A stretch of 64,000 nucleotides of DNA from an uncultured Hyphomicrobiales bacterium (GTDB lineage Bacteria; Pseudomonadota; Alphaproteobacteria; Rhizobiales; Beijerinckiaceae), in contig CAIZEI010000085.1 of NCBI GenBank assembly GCA_903931945.1, forward strand, positions 1 to 64,000. Direction: 5' to 3'. Of the stretch, positions 7,722-16,250 are shown in pieces. The notes under the pieces were generated by a model. That model made no database searches. It was not told where the DNA came from and saw only the letters and a list, made by a program, of their open reading frames with translations. Numbering within the stretch: position 1 is the stretch's first letter; the number at the start of each line of letters is the position of its first letter. The translations under genes were made by a program, and so were the position numbers.

Positions 7722-9128
7722 TTGCGCTATCTCTCTACCCGTGGCCAGGCCCCGGCACTCGATTTTTCCGGCGCTTTGCTGGCGGGTCTCGCCAGCGATG
7801 GCGGGCTTTACATGCCAGACTCCTGGCCGGCGTTGGCCTCCGCCGAGATCGCCGGCTTTGCCGGCCAACCCTACCGGCAGGTCGCTCAGACCGTCATGTC
7901 TCCCTATCTCGGCGGCGCTTTTGGCGGCGATGAATTCGCAGGGATGCTGGAGGCCGCCTATGCCGGGTTCCGGCATCCCGCTGTGACGCCGCTGGTCCAG
8001 CTTGGCGACAACCTGTTTGTGCTGGAGCTGTTTCACGGCCCGACGCTCGCCTTCAAGGATGTGGCGATGCAGATCCTCGGTCGCATGATGGATCGTGAGC
8101 TCGCTCGCCGCGGCCAGCGGGCGACGATTGTCGGCGCAACCTCGGGCGACACCGGCGCCGCCGCGATCGAGGCCTTTCGCGGCCTCGCCAATGTCGATGT
8201 GTTTATTCTCTATCCCAACGGTCGCGTCAGCGATGCGCAGCGGCGGCAAATGACAACCGTTGCCGCTCCCAATGTCCACGCCATCGCCCTTGAAGGCACG
8301 TTCGACGATTGTCAGGCGATTGTGAAAGGCCTCTTCAACCATCACGCCTTCCGCGACAGGATGGGTCTGGCGGGCGTCAATTCCATCAACTGGGCGCGCG
8401 TCATGGCGCAAATCGTCTATTATTTTACCAGCGCCGTAGCGTTGGGCGCCCCGCACCGCAAAGTTTCTTTCACCGTTCCCACCGGCAACTTCGGCGACAT
8501 TCTGGCCGGCTATGCGGCCAAACGCATGGGCCTGCCGATTGACCGGCTGGTGATCGCGACCAATGAGAATGACATTCTGGAGCGCGCTTTGGCCACTGGC
8601 GTGTACGAGACGCGCGGCGTGCGCGAGACGACGTCGCCCTCGATGGATATCCAGATTTCCTCGAATTTCGAGCGCCTGCTGTTCGACGCCAATGGCCGCA
8701 ACCCCGAACACATCCGCGCCGAAATGGCTGGCCTCGCGCAATCCGGCCGGTTTGCGCTGTCGCCTGAGCAACACGCTGCGATACGGCACGAGTTTGACGC
8801 TTACCGCACAGGCGAGACCGGCTGCATGAAAGAAATTCAGCGCGTGTGGCGCGAGGCCAATTATCTCATTGATCCACACACCGCAGTCGCTCTTCACGCA
8901 GCGCGCAAAGCGCTGGCCAAAGCGCCTGGCACGCCGATGATTGCGCTGTCGACAGCCCATCCCGCCAAATTTTCGACCGCCATTCAGGCCGCCATCGGCG
9001 CCCCGGCGCCCTTGCCTCCGCATCTTGCCGATCTGATGACCGCTAAGGAAAGTTTTTCCGTGCTCTCCAACGATTGCGCCGCCGTCGAAAAATTTATTTC
9101 AGAGCGTTCGCGGGCCGCACGCCCATGA
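7722..9128 (+). CDS. thrC: Threonine synthase
   Basis: The enzyme (468 residues) converts O-phosphohomoserine to threonine with pyridoxal phosphate. The N-terminus MRYLSTRG...LAGLASDGGLY is diagnostic of the bacterial ThrC class. The PLP lysine is K112 in HGPTLAFKD, and GATSGDTG is the phosphate-binding loop. The start is a TTG, chosen because the family begins with this MRY sequence; the Shine-Dalgarno is weak. The stop overlaps the start of the M16 peptidase gene (ATGA), so the two are one operon. Confidence 0.96.
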   Translation: MRYLSTRGQAPALDFSGALLAGLASDGGLYMPDSWPALASAEIAGFAGQPYRQVAQTVMSPYLGGAFGGDEFAGMLEAAYAGFRHPAVTPLVQLGDNLFVLELFHGPTLAFKDVAMQILGRMMDRELARRGQRATIVGATSGDTGAAAIEAFRGLANVDVFILYPNGRVSDAQRRQMTTVAAPNVHAIALEGTFDDCQAIVKGLFNHHAFRDRMGLAGVNSINWARVMAQIVYYFTSAVALGAPHRKVSFTVPTGNFGDILAGYAAKRMGLPIDRLVIATNENDILERALATGVYETRGVRETTSPSMDIQISSNFERLLFDANGRNPEHIRAEMAGLAQSGRFALSPEQHAAIRHEFDAYRTGETGCMKEIQRVWREANYLIDPHTAVALHAARKALAKAPGTPMIALSTAHPAKFSTAIQAAIGAPAPLPPHLADLMTAKESFSVLSNDCAAVEKFISERSRAARP

Positions 9129-10387
9129 GCGTCGAAATCACCACGCTGCCTTCGGGCCTGCGGATCGTGACTCACGCCATGCCGGAATTGGAAACCGCCA
9201 GCGTCGGCGTCTGGATCGGCGCGGGCGCGCGCGATGAACGCGAGGACGAGCATGGCCTGTCGCATCTCATCGAGCATATGGCGTTCAAGGGCACGCGAAC
9301 CCGCAACGCACACGCCATCGTTGCAGAAATCGAATCGGCCGGCGGCGATCTGAACGCCGCGACCTCGGTCGAATTTACGACCTATAATGCGCGCGTGCTC
9401 GGCGCCGACGCGCCGCTGGTGATCGATATTCTGTCCGACATTCTGACCGACAGCCTGTTTGATCCGCAGGAGCTCAAGCGTGAGAAGGGCGTCATCGCGC
9501 AGGAAATCAGCGAGGTCAACGACACGCCGGACGACCTTGTTTTCGATCAATTCAATTTGGCCGCATTTCCGGATCAGGCGATCGGGAGGCCCATACTGGG
9601 CACGCCGGGGCGCGTTGAATCCTTCGATCGTCAGGCGATCCTCGCCTATCTCGAACGCCATTACGCGACCCCGGTCGCCGTGATCGCCGCCGCCGGCGCA
9701 ATCCGCCACGAGACAATTGTGGAAGCAACGCAGCGTAATTTCGTCACGCTGTCATCGCAACCCGCAATGCCGCGCGCGGCCGCCCGATATAAGGGCGGCG
9801 ACGCCAGGGTCAGTCGCAAGCTTGAACAGACGCAGATTGTGATCGGCTTTGAAAGCGTCGGCTTCAATCACAAGGACGCCTATGCTGCGCATGTCTTCGC
9901 CAATATCGTTGGCGGCGGTATGTCCTCGCGCCTGTTTCAGGAGGTGCGGGAGCAGCGCGGCCTTGCCTATTCCATCGACAGCTTCCAGTGGAGCTATGCC
10001 GACACCGGCCTGTTCGGATTTTGCGCAGCCGCCGCGCATAGGGACGCCGCCGAGCTCTGCAATGTTGCGCTCGACTGCATGGCCCGCTGCGCACAGGAAC
10101 TCACCGACATCGAATTGCGGCGCGCCAAGGCGCAGATGAAAGTCTCCTTGCTGACAGCGCTGGAATCCGCTGGCGCCCGGGCCGATCAAATTGCGCGTCA
10201 GTTGATGGCGCTGGGACACGTCCCCTCGCGCGAAGAGATTGTTCGCAAGATCGATGCGCTGACGATTGAAGAGGTTCGCGCTGCGGGCGCAGCGTCTCTG
10301 GCGACTCCCCCCACTGTTGCAGCGCTGGGCCAGGCGAAAAAGACGCCCGATCCCGTAAAGGTGCGCGAACGGCTGGGTCCTGGCTGA
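9125..10387 (+). CDS. M16-family zinc peptidase (processing-peptidase-like)
   Basis: This 420-residue metallopeptidase has the inverted zinc motif HxxEH at H47-E50-H51 (SHLIEHMAFKG) and a downstream glutamate-rich helix (EKGVIAQEISE) that supplies the third ligand. It resembles the beta subunit of mitochondrial processing peptidase, and the gene after thrC in alphaproteobacteria is often of this kind. Its start overlaps the thrC stop by four bases. The bacterial substrate is unknown. A frame extending 17 codons upstream is open but starts inside thrC. Confidence 0.93.
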   Translation: MSVEITTLPSGLRIVTHAMPELETASVGVWIGAGARDEREDEHGLSHLIEHMAFKGTRTRNAHAIVAEIESAGGDLNAATSVEFTTYNARVLGADAPLVIDILSDILTDSLFDPQELKREKGVIAQEISEVNDTPDDLVFDQFNLAAFPDQAIGRPILGTPGRVESFDRQAILAYLERHYATPVAVIAAAGAIRHETIVEATQRNFVTLSSQPAMPRAAARYKGGDARVSRKLEQTQIVIGFESVGFNHKDAYAAHVFANIVGGGMSSRLFQEVREQRGLAYSIDSFQWSYADTGLFGFCAAAAHRDAAELCNVALDCMARCAQELTDIELRRAKAQMKVSLLTALESAGARADQIARQLMALGHVPSREEIVRKIDALTIEEVRAAGAASLATPPTVAALGQAKKTPDPVKVRERLGPG

Positions 10388-10493
10388 CCGCGCGCCGGTT
10401 TCAAATATCAGGCCCTGACAGCGAATCGACAATCGGGTCCCTGCGCCCCACATTCAGTCAAAGCGATTCGTCCAATTTATCTGGAGCCAAACC

Positions 10494-12872
10494 TTGACCA
10501 TTCCAGCGCCAATGCCGGGCGCGAACGTTCATAGCGATATCGATGCGCCAGCGCCGCAGGCTGGCGGCATAGCTGCGCGGGCGCGCGCCGCTGTCAATGG
10601 TCCCGCGCGATATCTCGATGGCCTGAACCCGGAGCAACGCGCGGCTGTCGAGGCTATCGATGGCCCGGTGCTTGTGCTGGCGGGCGCTGGCACCGGAAAG
10701 ACGCGCGTGCTGACGACGCGCATTGCGCATATCGTCGCGCTCGGCAAAGCCCGCGCGCATGAAATTCTGGCCGTCACCTTCACCAACAAAGCGGCCCGGG
10801 AGATGAAAGACCGCGTGTCGCGGATTGCTGGCCCTGCCGCCGAGGGAATGCCCTGGCTCGGCACCTTCCATTCGATTGGCGCAAAAATCCTGCGCCGTCA
10901 CGCCGAACTTGTCGGGCTGAAATCCGACTTCACAATTCTCGATACGGACGATCAGATTCGGCTGCTGAAACAGGTTCTACAGGCGGAGAATATCGACGAA
11001 AAGCGTTGGCCGGCGCGCGCGCTCGCCTTCCAGATCGACGCCTGGAAAAATCGCGGGCTCGATCCCGCCCGCGTGCCGCCGGGCGAAGCAGGCGCCTTCG
11101 CCAATGGCAAGGGCGGCGCGCTTTACAAGCTGTATCAGGAACGCCTGAAAATCCTCAACGCGGTCGATTTTGGCGACCTACTGCTCGAAAGCCTGCGGCT
11201 GTTTCGCGACAATGCGGACGTGCTGAAACTTTATCACGAACGCTTCAAATATATTCTGGTCGACGAATATCAGGACACAAACGCAGTTCAGTATTTGTGG
11301 TTGCGGTTAATGGCGCAGGGCCGACGTAATCTGTGTTGTGTTGGGGATGACGATCAATCTATCTACGGCTGGCGCGGCGCCGATGTTGAAAATATCTTGC
11401 GTTTTGAAAAGGATTTCCCCGGTTCTACTGTAATCCGGCTGGAGAGAAACTATCGCTCAACCGGCCATATTCTTGCCTCGGCGGCGCATCTGATCGCGCA
11501 TAATGAGGGACGCCTCGGCAAGACCCTGTTCACTGATGACGAAGACGGCGTCAGGCCGACGGTCACCGGCGTCTGGGATTCCGAAGAAGAGGCGCGCAAC
11601 ATCGGCGAAGATATCGAAAGCCAGCAGCGCAAGGGCGAAAGCCTGAGCGAGATGGCGATCCTGGTGCGCGCTTCATTTCAGATGCGCGAATTTGAAGAGC
11701 GGTTCATCACGCTTGGCGTGCCCTATAAAGTCATCGGCGGCCCGCGCTTTTACGAACGCGCGGAAATCCGCGATGCGCTGGCCTATCTGCGCTGCGTTGC
11801 GCAACCGGGCGACGATCTCGCCTTCGAGCGTATCGTCAACACGCCCAAACGCGGTCTTGGCGACGCCACCATTCGCACGCTTTACGACTACGGGCGTCGC
11901 GCAGGCGTTCCCATGACGCAAGCGGCGCGCGTGATGATCGAAACGGAAGAGTTGAAGCCAAAGCCACGTCAAACACTCCGCGCGCTGCTCACTGATTTTG
12001 ACCGCTGGGCGGCCTTAAGCGAGACCATGAAACACAATGAACTCGCCGAAATCGTTCTGGATGAATCCGGCTATACCGCGATGTGGCAGGCTGACCGCTC
12101 GGCGGACGCGGCCGGGCGTCTCGAAAACCTGAAAGAACTCGTTCGATCGATGGAAGAATTCCCGGATCTGCAATCCTTCCTCGAACATATCTCGCTTGTT
12201 ATGGACACGCAGGAAAACGATGGCGCCGAACGCGTCTCGATCATGACATTGCACGCCGCAAAAGGGCTCGAATTCGACACTGTCTATCTGCCCGGCTGGG
12301 AGGAAGGCCTGTTCCCGCATCAGCGCTCGCTCGACGAGAATGGTCGCGCGGGGCTCGAGGAAGAACGCCGCCTTGCCTATGTCGGCATGACGCGCGCGCG
12401 CCGCCGCGCCAAAATCTATTTCGCCACCAATCGCCGCATTCGTGGCATGTGGCAGACGACCATTCCCACGCGCTTTCTGGACGAACTCGACCCTGCGCAT
12501 GTCGAGGTTGTCGAAGCCGCGTCCGGCACAAGTTATGGCGGCTATGCGCAATCGCGCTTCGCCAATATGGACACCTACGGATCGAGCTACAACACGCCCG
12601 GCTGGCAACGCGCTCAAGCCAGGACAAAGGATGCAGGCGCAGGATTTTCCGGCGCGCGCGGCGCACAGCGCAAATCCTCCGGGCCTCAGTTGATCGAAGG
12701 CGAGCTGGTCGCCAAATCAACCGCCAAATCGAGCTTTGTCATTGGCGCGCGCGTCTTCCACGTCAAATTCGGGCCTGGCGAGGTTGCCGCTGTCGATGGC
12801 AATAAACTCACCGTCAATTTCGACAAGGCGGGACAGAAGATGGTGCTCGACAGTTTTGTGCAGGCGGGGTGA
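10494..12872 (+). CDS. uvrD: ATP-dependent DNA helicase UvrD/PcrA
   Basis: This 792-residue superfamily 1A helicase works 3'-to-5' in nucleotide excision and mismatch repair. Visible motifs are Walker A GAGTGKT (residues 64-70), AVTFTNKAA (Ia), LVDEYQDTN (II), GDDDQSIYGWRGA (III), RLERNYRS (IV), MTLHAAKGLEFD (V) and YVGMTRARRR (VI). The C-terminal 50 residues form the Tudor-like domain (FVIGARVFHVKFGPGEV). The start is a TTG preceded by TGGAG. The last 53 bases of the gene region recur in diverged form about 660 bp downstream, beyond brnTA. Confidence 0.96.
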   Translation: MTIPAPMPGANVHSDIDAPAPQAGGIAARARAAVNGPARYLDGLNPEQRAAVEAIDGPVLVLAGAGTGKTRVLTTRIAHIVALGKARAHEILAVTFTNKAAREMKDRVSRIAGPAAEGMPWLGTFHSIGAKILRRHAELVGLKSDFTILDTDDQIRLLKQVLQAENIDEKRWPARALAFQIDAWKNRGLDPARVPPGEAGAFANGKGGALYKLYQERLKILNAVDFGDLLLESLRLFRDNADVLKLYHERFKYILVDEYQDTNAVQYLWLRLMAQGRRNLCCVGDDDQSIYGWRGADVENILRFEKDFPGSTVIRLERNYRSTGHILASAAHLIAHNEGRLGKTLFTDDEDGVRPTVTGVWDSEEEARNIGEDIESQQRKGESLSEMAILVRASFQMREFEERFITLGVPYKVIGGPRFYERAEIRDALAYLRCVAQPGDDLAFERIVNTPKRGLGDATIRTLYDYGRRAGVPMTQAARVMIETEELKPKPRQTLRALLTDFDRWAALSETMKHNELAEIVLDESGYTAMWQADRSADAAGRLENLKELVRSMEEFPDLQSFLEHISLVMDTQENDGAERVSIMTLHAAKGLEFDTVYLPGWEEGLFPHQRSLDENGRAGLEEERRLAYVGMTRARRRAKIYFATNRRIRGMWQTTIPTRFLDELDPAHVEVVEAASGTSYGGYAQSRFANMDTYGSSYNTPGWQRAQARTKDAGAGFSGARGAQRKSSGPQLIEGELVAKSTAKSSFVIGARVFHVKFGPGEVAAVDGNKLTVNFDKAGQKMVLDSFVQAG

Positions 12873-12893
12873 GGAAAGCGCCGCTCTGTTATA

Positions 12894-12899
12894 TTGACA
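12894..12899 (+). promoter_or_regulatory. Candidate -35 box before brnTA
   Basis: A perfect TTGACA hexamer lies about 45 bp before the brnT start, in AT-rich DNA unlike its surroundings. No -10 box stands out at ideal spacing: AATTTA at 12917 is 17 bp away and TATAAC at 12921 is 21 bp away. Confidence 0.35.
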
Positions 12900-12942
12900 G
12901 ATGTAATAACAATACGAATTTATAACGACCTATGAATGGGAC

Positions 12943-13224
12943 GTGGAAAAGCGCTCGGCCAATCTCGCCAAATATGGCGTCGATTTCGCGCGGGCGCGGC
13001 TGAAATTCGATGGCGTGACGCTCGAATATCCGGATCAGCGGCGCGCCTATGGCGAAAGCCGGATTGGCGCCTTTGGCTCGGTGGATAATGACGTATTTTT
13101 CGTTGTTTATACGTGGCGCGGAAAAAGTCGCAGATTGATCAGCGCGAGAAGGGCTGGCTCACATGAAAGAGAAGCGTATCGCGAAGCGCTCCGTCAAGGC
13201 GGGCGGAATGAAAAAAGCGAATGA
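12943..13224 (+). CDS. brnT: BrnT-family RNase toxin
   Basis: The product has 93 residues from a GTG at 12943. The body matches BrnT toxins: SANLAKYGVDFARA, LEYPDQRRAYGESR, then VVYTWRGKSRRLISARRA, the RelE-like core with basic residues thought to be catalytic. Family members normally begin with FEWD before the lysine. Here the codons for YEWD lie just upstream of the GTG, in frame and free of stops back to 12907, but no ATG/GTG/TTG precedes them; an ATA at 12922 does. The N-terminus may therefore be damaged or use a rare start. It overlaps the antitoxin gene. Confidence 0.72.
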   Translation: MEKRSANLAKYGVDFARARLKFDGVTLEYPDQRRAYGESRIGAFGSVDNDVFFVVYTWRGKSRRLISARRAGSHEREAYREALRQGGRNEKSE

Positions 13225-13452
13225 CGACGCTTCTATCAGGCCGGCCGCAGCCGAGGACCCCGACACATTCATGCCGGATGCGGACTGGTTTGCGCGTGCG
13301 CAATTGGTTGCGCCGCTAACAAAGGAAATGGTGACGCTGCGCCTCGATCAGGACGTGCTGCAATATTTTCGCGTCGCAGGTCGCGGATATCAGACGCGGA
13401 TCAACGCAGTGCTAAAGGCGTTTGTGGACTCGCGCGGGGGAAAAGGGCGTAA
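13163..13452 (+). pseudogene. brnA: BrnA-family antitoxin with probable frameshift at its 3' end
   Basis: The ribbon-helix-helix antitoxin core is clear: DADWFARAQL, VTLRLDQDVLQYFRVAGRGYQT and RINAVLKAF. The start may be the ATG at 13163 or at 13208. After VDSRG the frame runs on to 13639 through sequence that is out of frame with a uvrD remnant, about 157 residues in all against roughly 95 for the family. One extra base in the run GGGGG-AAAA-GGG (about 13436-13447) would give ...RGGKRA and a stop at 13450-13452. A frameshift or sequencing error there is the simplest explanation. Confidence 0.65.
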
Positions 13453-13485
13453 GAGAATTGAATGTGCGGGAAAGCGATGTTTTCT

Positions 13486-13538
13486 GACAAGGCCGGCCAG
13501 ACGATGGCGCTGGAGTCCTTTGTGCAGGCGGGGCGAGG
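13486..13538 (+). repeat. Diverged copy of the uvrD 3' end
   Basis: These 53 bases align without gaps to 12822-12874, the end of uvrD, with 43 identities. They encode DKAGQTMALESFVQAG where uvrD encodes DKAGQKMVLDSFVQAG followed by its stop; in the copy the TGA is CGA. The two copies bracket brnTA. The copy is a remnant, not a gene. Confidence 0.85.
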
Positions 13539-13568
13539 CGCTATCGCGCCACTCCTGCCGGCTCGCCT

Positions 13569-14147
13569 TCAGGGCGCCAGCCCCACAAACCTCGGATCCG
13601 TCGCAAACAGGCGCGCCATCAGGCGGGCGGTATTCATGAAAGCCCTGCCCTGTGGGGTCAGGCGATAGCCATCGCCGGATTTTTCGAGATTGCCTGAAGC
13701 GACCTGTTCGCCAAAGCGCCGTCTCATCTGGTCCCATTGGCCGACATAAATATCTTTAAAATCGCCGGTGATGTCGTCCAGCGTCAGGGGACGATCAGCC
13801 CGATCAAACCGAGACAGCATGAAGACCGAGATCGAGCGGTCCACAGTCACCGGCCCCAGTGTGAATACGCAGAGGTTCAAGGCGACCGCCGTGATGGCCG
13901 CCCCGGCAAAGTCCCGCGCGCCGAGCGGCAAAGCGGGCCAGCGCCACGCAGCAAGCGTGAGAATGGCCGCCGTCAAGACGCCGCAAACGCCGAGCGCCAG
14001 AAGCCCGCGATAAAACAGGATCGTTACGCCCGTAAATGGGGGCGCATTCATCGCGGCGACAAACAACAGGCCGCAAAGGAGTGTCGCGGCGCCATAGCTG
14101 ACGACGACGGCGATGATTTCGGCAATAACGCCGGGCGGTTTTGTCAT
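13569..14147 (-). CDS. Membrane protein of unknown function
   Basis: This 192-residue protein has three or four hydrophobic helices in its first 110 residues and a soluble C-terminal part with a RYDLTPQG-like segment (GDGYRLTPQGRAFMNT) that may be a small winged-helix or capping domain. The ATG at 14147 overlaps the stop of the larger membrane protein upstream (ATGA), so the two are translationally coupled and probably work together. I do not recognise the family. Confidence 0.75.
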   Translation of the reverse strand: MTKPPGVIAEIIAVVVSYGAATLLCGLLFVAAMNAPPFTGVTILFYRGLLALGVCGVLTAAILTLAAWRWPALPLGARDFAGAAITAVALNLCVFTLGPVTVDRSISVFMLSRFDRADRPLTLDDITGDFKDIYVGQWDQMRRRFGEQVASGNLEKSGDGYRLTPQGRAFMNTARLMARLFATDPRFVGLAP

Positions 14148-16183
14148 GGCCTTGTCTCGGCAAAAGCTTTTGGAACGATCCGGATGACACGCATATGCGC
14201 ATTCGCATAGATGGCGTTGATGGCCCAAGGCCAGGCGTTTCGATCGACAAACACAGGGTCCGCGGAGCGGATGACGACGACCGAAATGCTGGCCCCCGTC
14301 GCAATGACGGCAGCCGTGTCGGCGCTCATATCCGTATCGAAAAACAGCGGCCGGACCTCGCGAATGCGGCGCTCGATGGCTGGCTTTGACGAGCCAAACA
14401 GAATGCCATTGTAATGGTCGGCGACCGCCGTGCGAAAATGGCCATAGGGCCCGTAGCCAAACGCGCGGGGGCGATCCGGGTTTTCTTCTACAATCGCGTC
14501 CGCGGGAAGATTCGCCGCCATCCAGTCCCAGGCTGCGCGCTCATCCGGCGCCATGGCGATTTCAACCGGCGATTCCTCAACGTACCGGCGCATTTGAATC
14601 ACGCCATAAATATCCGCGCAGAACCCCAGTGCGATGCAAAGCCACAGGCCTGCGAGCAGCGGCGGCGGCTCTTCAGTTTTTGTTTCGTGGAACAGGCCGC
14701 CACGCACCGCAGCCAGCGTCCAGATCAGGCTCGACATCTGCGCAAACAACATGATGCGCCAGCCCAGATCGTTCAGCAGAACGGTCGAGCGCAGGAACGT
14801 GCCCACGAGAAACGAGACACCGGCGCTGATGACCAGCAACTTTGCGACATCGCCCGCCAGTCCGCGTGCGCCCGCGCGCCGCCAGAACACAATCGCGCCG
14901 AGGAGATAGACGCCAAACGCCACGGCATAGGCGAGCGGCAACGTCAGAAGGCGCCCGATGCTGCGCAGCGGTTCGGTTTCAACAAACAGATCGAGGATCG
15001 GCGCGGCCCGGATTTCGAAGGCGAGCGGCGCCTCGCCCGCCCCGACTGGCCGCCCGGAAACCAGCGAGACAATCCAAGGCGCCGCGACGAGGCCCGCAAT
15101 CGCCCCCGCAACACACCACAGAACAATATCCGCGCCGCGCTTTTGCAACGCCAGAAAGACGACAAAGGCCAGCGCAGTCAGTGCGGCGCCAAAGGCGACA
15201 TAGATCGAAAGCCCGGCGCAGGATGCAAAGGCGAGCCCTGCCAGCACAGCCGGGCGCCAGCGAAATCCTCCAGACGCCGGTTGACCCGCAAGCGCCATAA
15301 AGCCCATCCAGGCCGCTGCAAGGCCGGTGACATGATGTGGCACCCACAGGACGCTGTTCAGCCAGGAGGTGACCTGCGTATCCCAGAATTCGTAGTCCGA
15401 TATCCAGGTGTGAAACATCAGCCCGCCGATGAGCACGACGGGCAGGATATCGAGCCCGGTCGTCGCCAGCAGCGTCAGCAGCCAGGGCATGAGTGATTTT
15501 GCAGGCGCGGCGCGGAACAGGTTCTCAAAACCCGCGCGGCGATAGATGAGATGCGCCAGCGCCGCAAGCAGAACGCCTGCGAAGATGACGCCCGCCCAGG
15601 CGGCCTGCCGCGCAGCCACGCCGAGCGGCTGTGTCAGCAGCTCAGCCGTAGCGGTGAGATTGTAGAAAAAATAATAATAAGCGGATTTGGCGCCAGGCTC
15701 ATAGAATGTCGGATTGTAGGGCGGCGTCCCTGATTGCGCGATCGCCCAGGTGGCGGCGGCGTGTTTGACGTGATCGGCGCTCTGCATCGAGCGATGCAAG
15801 CCATCGCCATCCCTCCAATCCACCAGCAAGGCAATGGCGAAGATCGTCCACAGCGCGAGGGCCGCGATCAGCCACATGAATGCGCGCTTCTGGTCAGCGG
15901 TTTGAAACCACCCCTGTGGTTTGCGGAGACCCGGAATCGCCAGCACTATTGCGGTGGCGAGCATCGCATTGGGGCCAAAATGGCCGGCAAGATCCAGAAG
16001 GACCGGCATTGCGGATGCGCCGACCAAAAGGCAAAATCCAGCGCGTTCGATGCCGCCGCTCGCCTCGCGCAAAACCTGGACGGCAAGAATGTCGGCGAAA
16101 AACCGTCCCGGCGCCAATGTGATCAGAAAGATCGCTGGCAGGGCAATCAGGATACCGCCGATATCTTGTGCGATGAACGACAT
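14144..16183 (-). CDS. Large polytopic membrane protein, possibly GT-C type
   Basis: The protein has 679 residues with more than ten hydrophobic segments. A lumen-type loop carries SMQSADHVKHAAATWAIAQ and a tyrosine-rich segment AYYYFFYNLTA. The C-terminal soluble tail (residues about 560-679) includes DERAAWDWMAANLPADAIV and GYGPYGHFR. Such a layout is seen in GT-C glycosyltransferases and related YYY-motif proteins, but I cannot assign a donor or acceptor. The start is either ATG 16183 or GTG 16195. It is cotranscribed with the 192-residue protein and follows alaS by 67 bp. Confidence 0.75.
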   Translation of the reverse strand: MSFIAQDIGGILIALPAIFLITLAPGRFFADILAVQVLREASGGIERAGFCLLVGASAMPVLLDLAGHFGPNAMLATAIVLAIPGLRKPQGWFQTADQKRAFMWLIAALALWTIFAIALLVDWRDGDGLHRSMQSADHVKHAAATWAIAQSGTPPYNPTFYEPGAKSAYYYFFYNLTATAELLTQPLGVAARQAAWAGVIFAGVLLAALAHLIYRRAGFENLFRAAPAKSLMPWLLTLLATTGLDILPVVLIGGLMFHTWISDYEFWDTQVTSWLNSVLWVPHHVTGLAAAWMGFMALAGQPASGGFRWRPAVLAGLAFASCAGLSIYVAFGAALTALAFVVFLALQKRGADIVLWCVAGAIAGLVAAPWIVSLVSGRPVGAGEAPLAFEIRAAPILDLFVETEPLRSIGRLLTLPLAYAVAFGVYLLGAIVFWRRAGARGLAGDVAKLLVISAGVSFLVGTFLRSTVLLNDLGWRIMLFAQMSSLIWTLAAVRGGLFHETKTEEPPPLLAGLWLCIALGFCADIYGVIQMRRYVEESPVEIAMAPDERAAWDWMAANLPADAIVEENPDRPRAFGYGPYGHFRTAVADHYNGILFGSSKPAIERRIREVRPLFFDTDMSADTAAVIATGASISVVVIRSADPVFVDRNAWPWAINAIYANAHMRVIRIVPKAFAETRP

Positions 16184-16250
16184 AAACGGGGCCACCCTGG
16201 TTGCAGCCCCTGTTTATGCGATTCGCGTCGCGGCGTCAGATGGCGCGATC

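Noticed and set aside
7527-9023. Open frame of 498 codons opposite thrC
   Set aside because: Antisense shadow of a gene with unmistakable threonine synthase motifs.
14414-15496. Open frame opposite the large membrane protein
   Set aside because: Its translation is full of Arg, Gln and Pro, the mirror of hydrophobic codons; not a gene.
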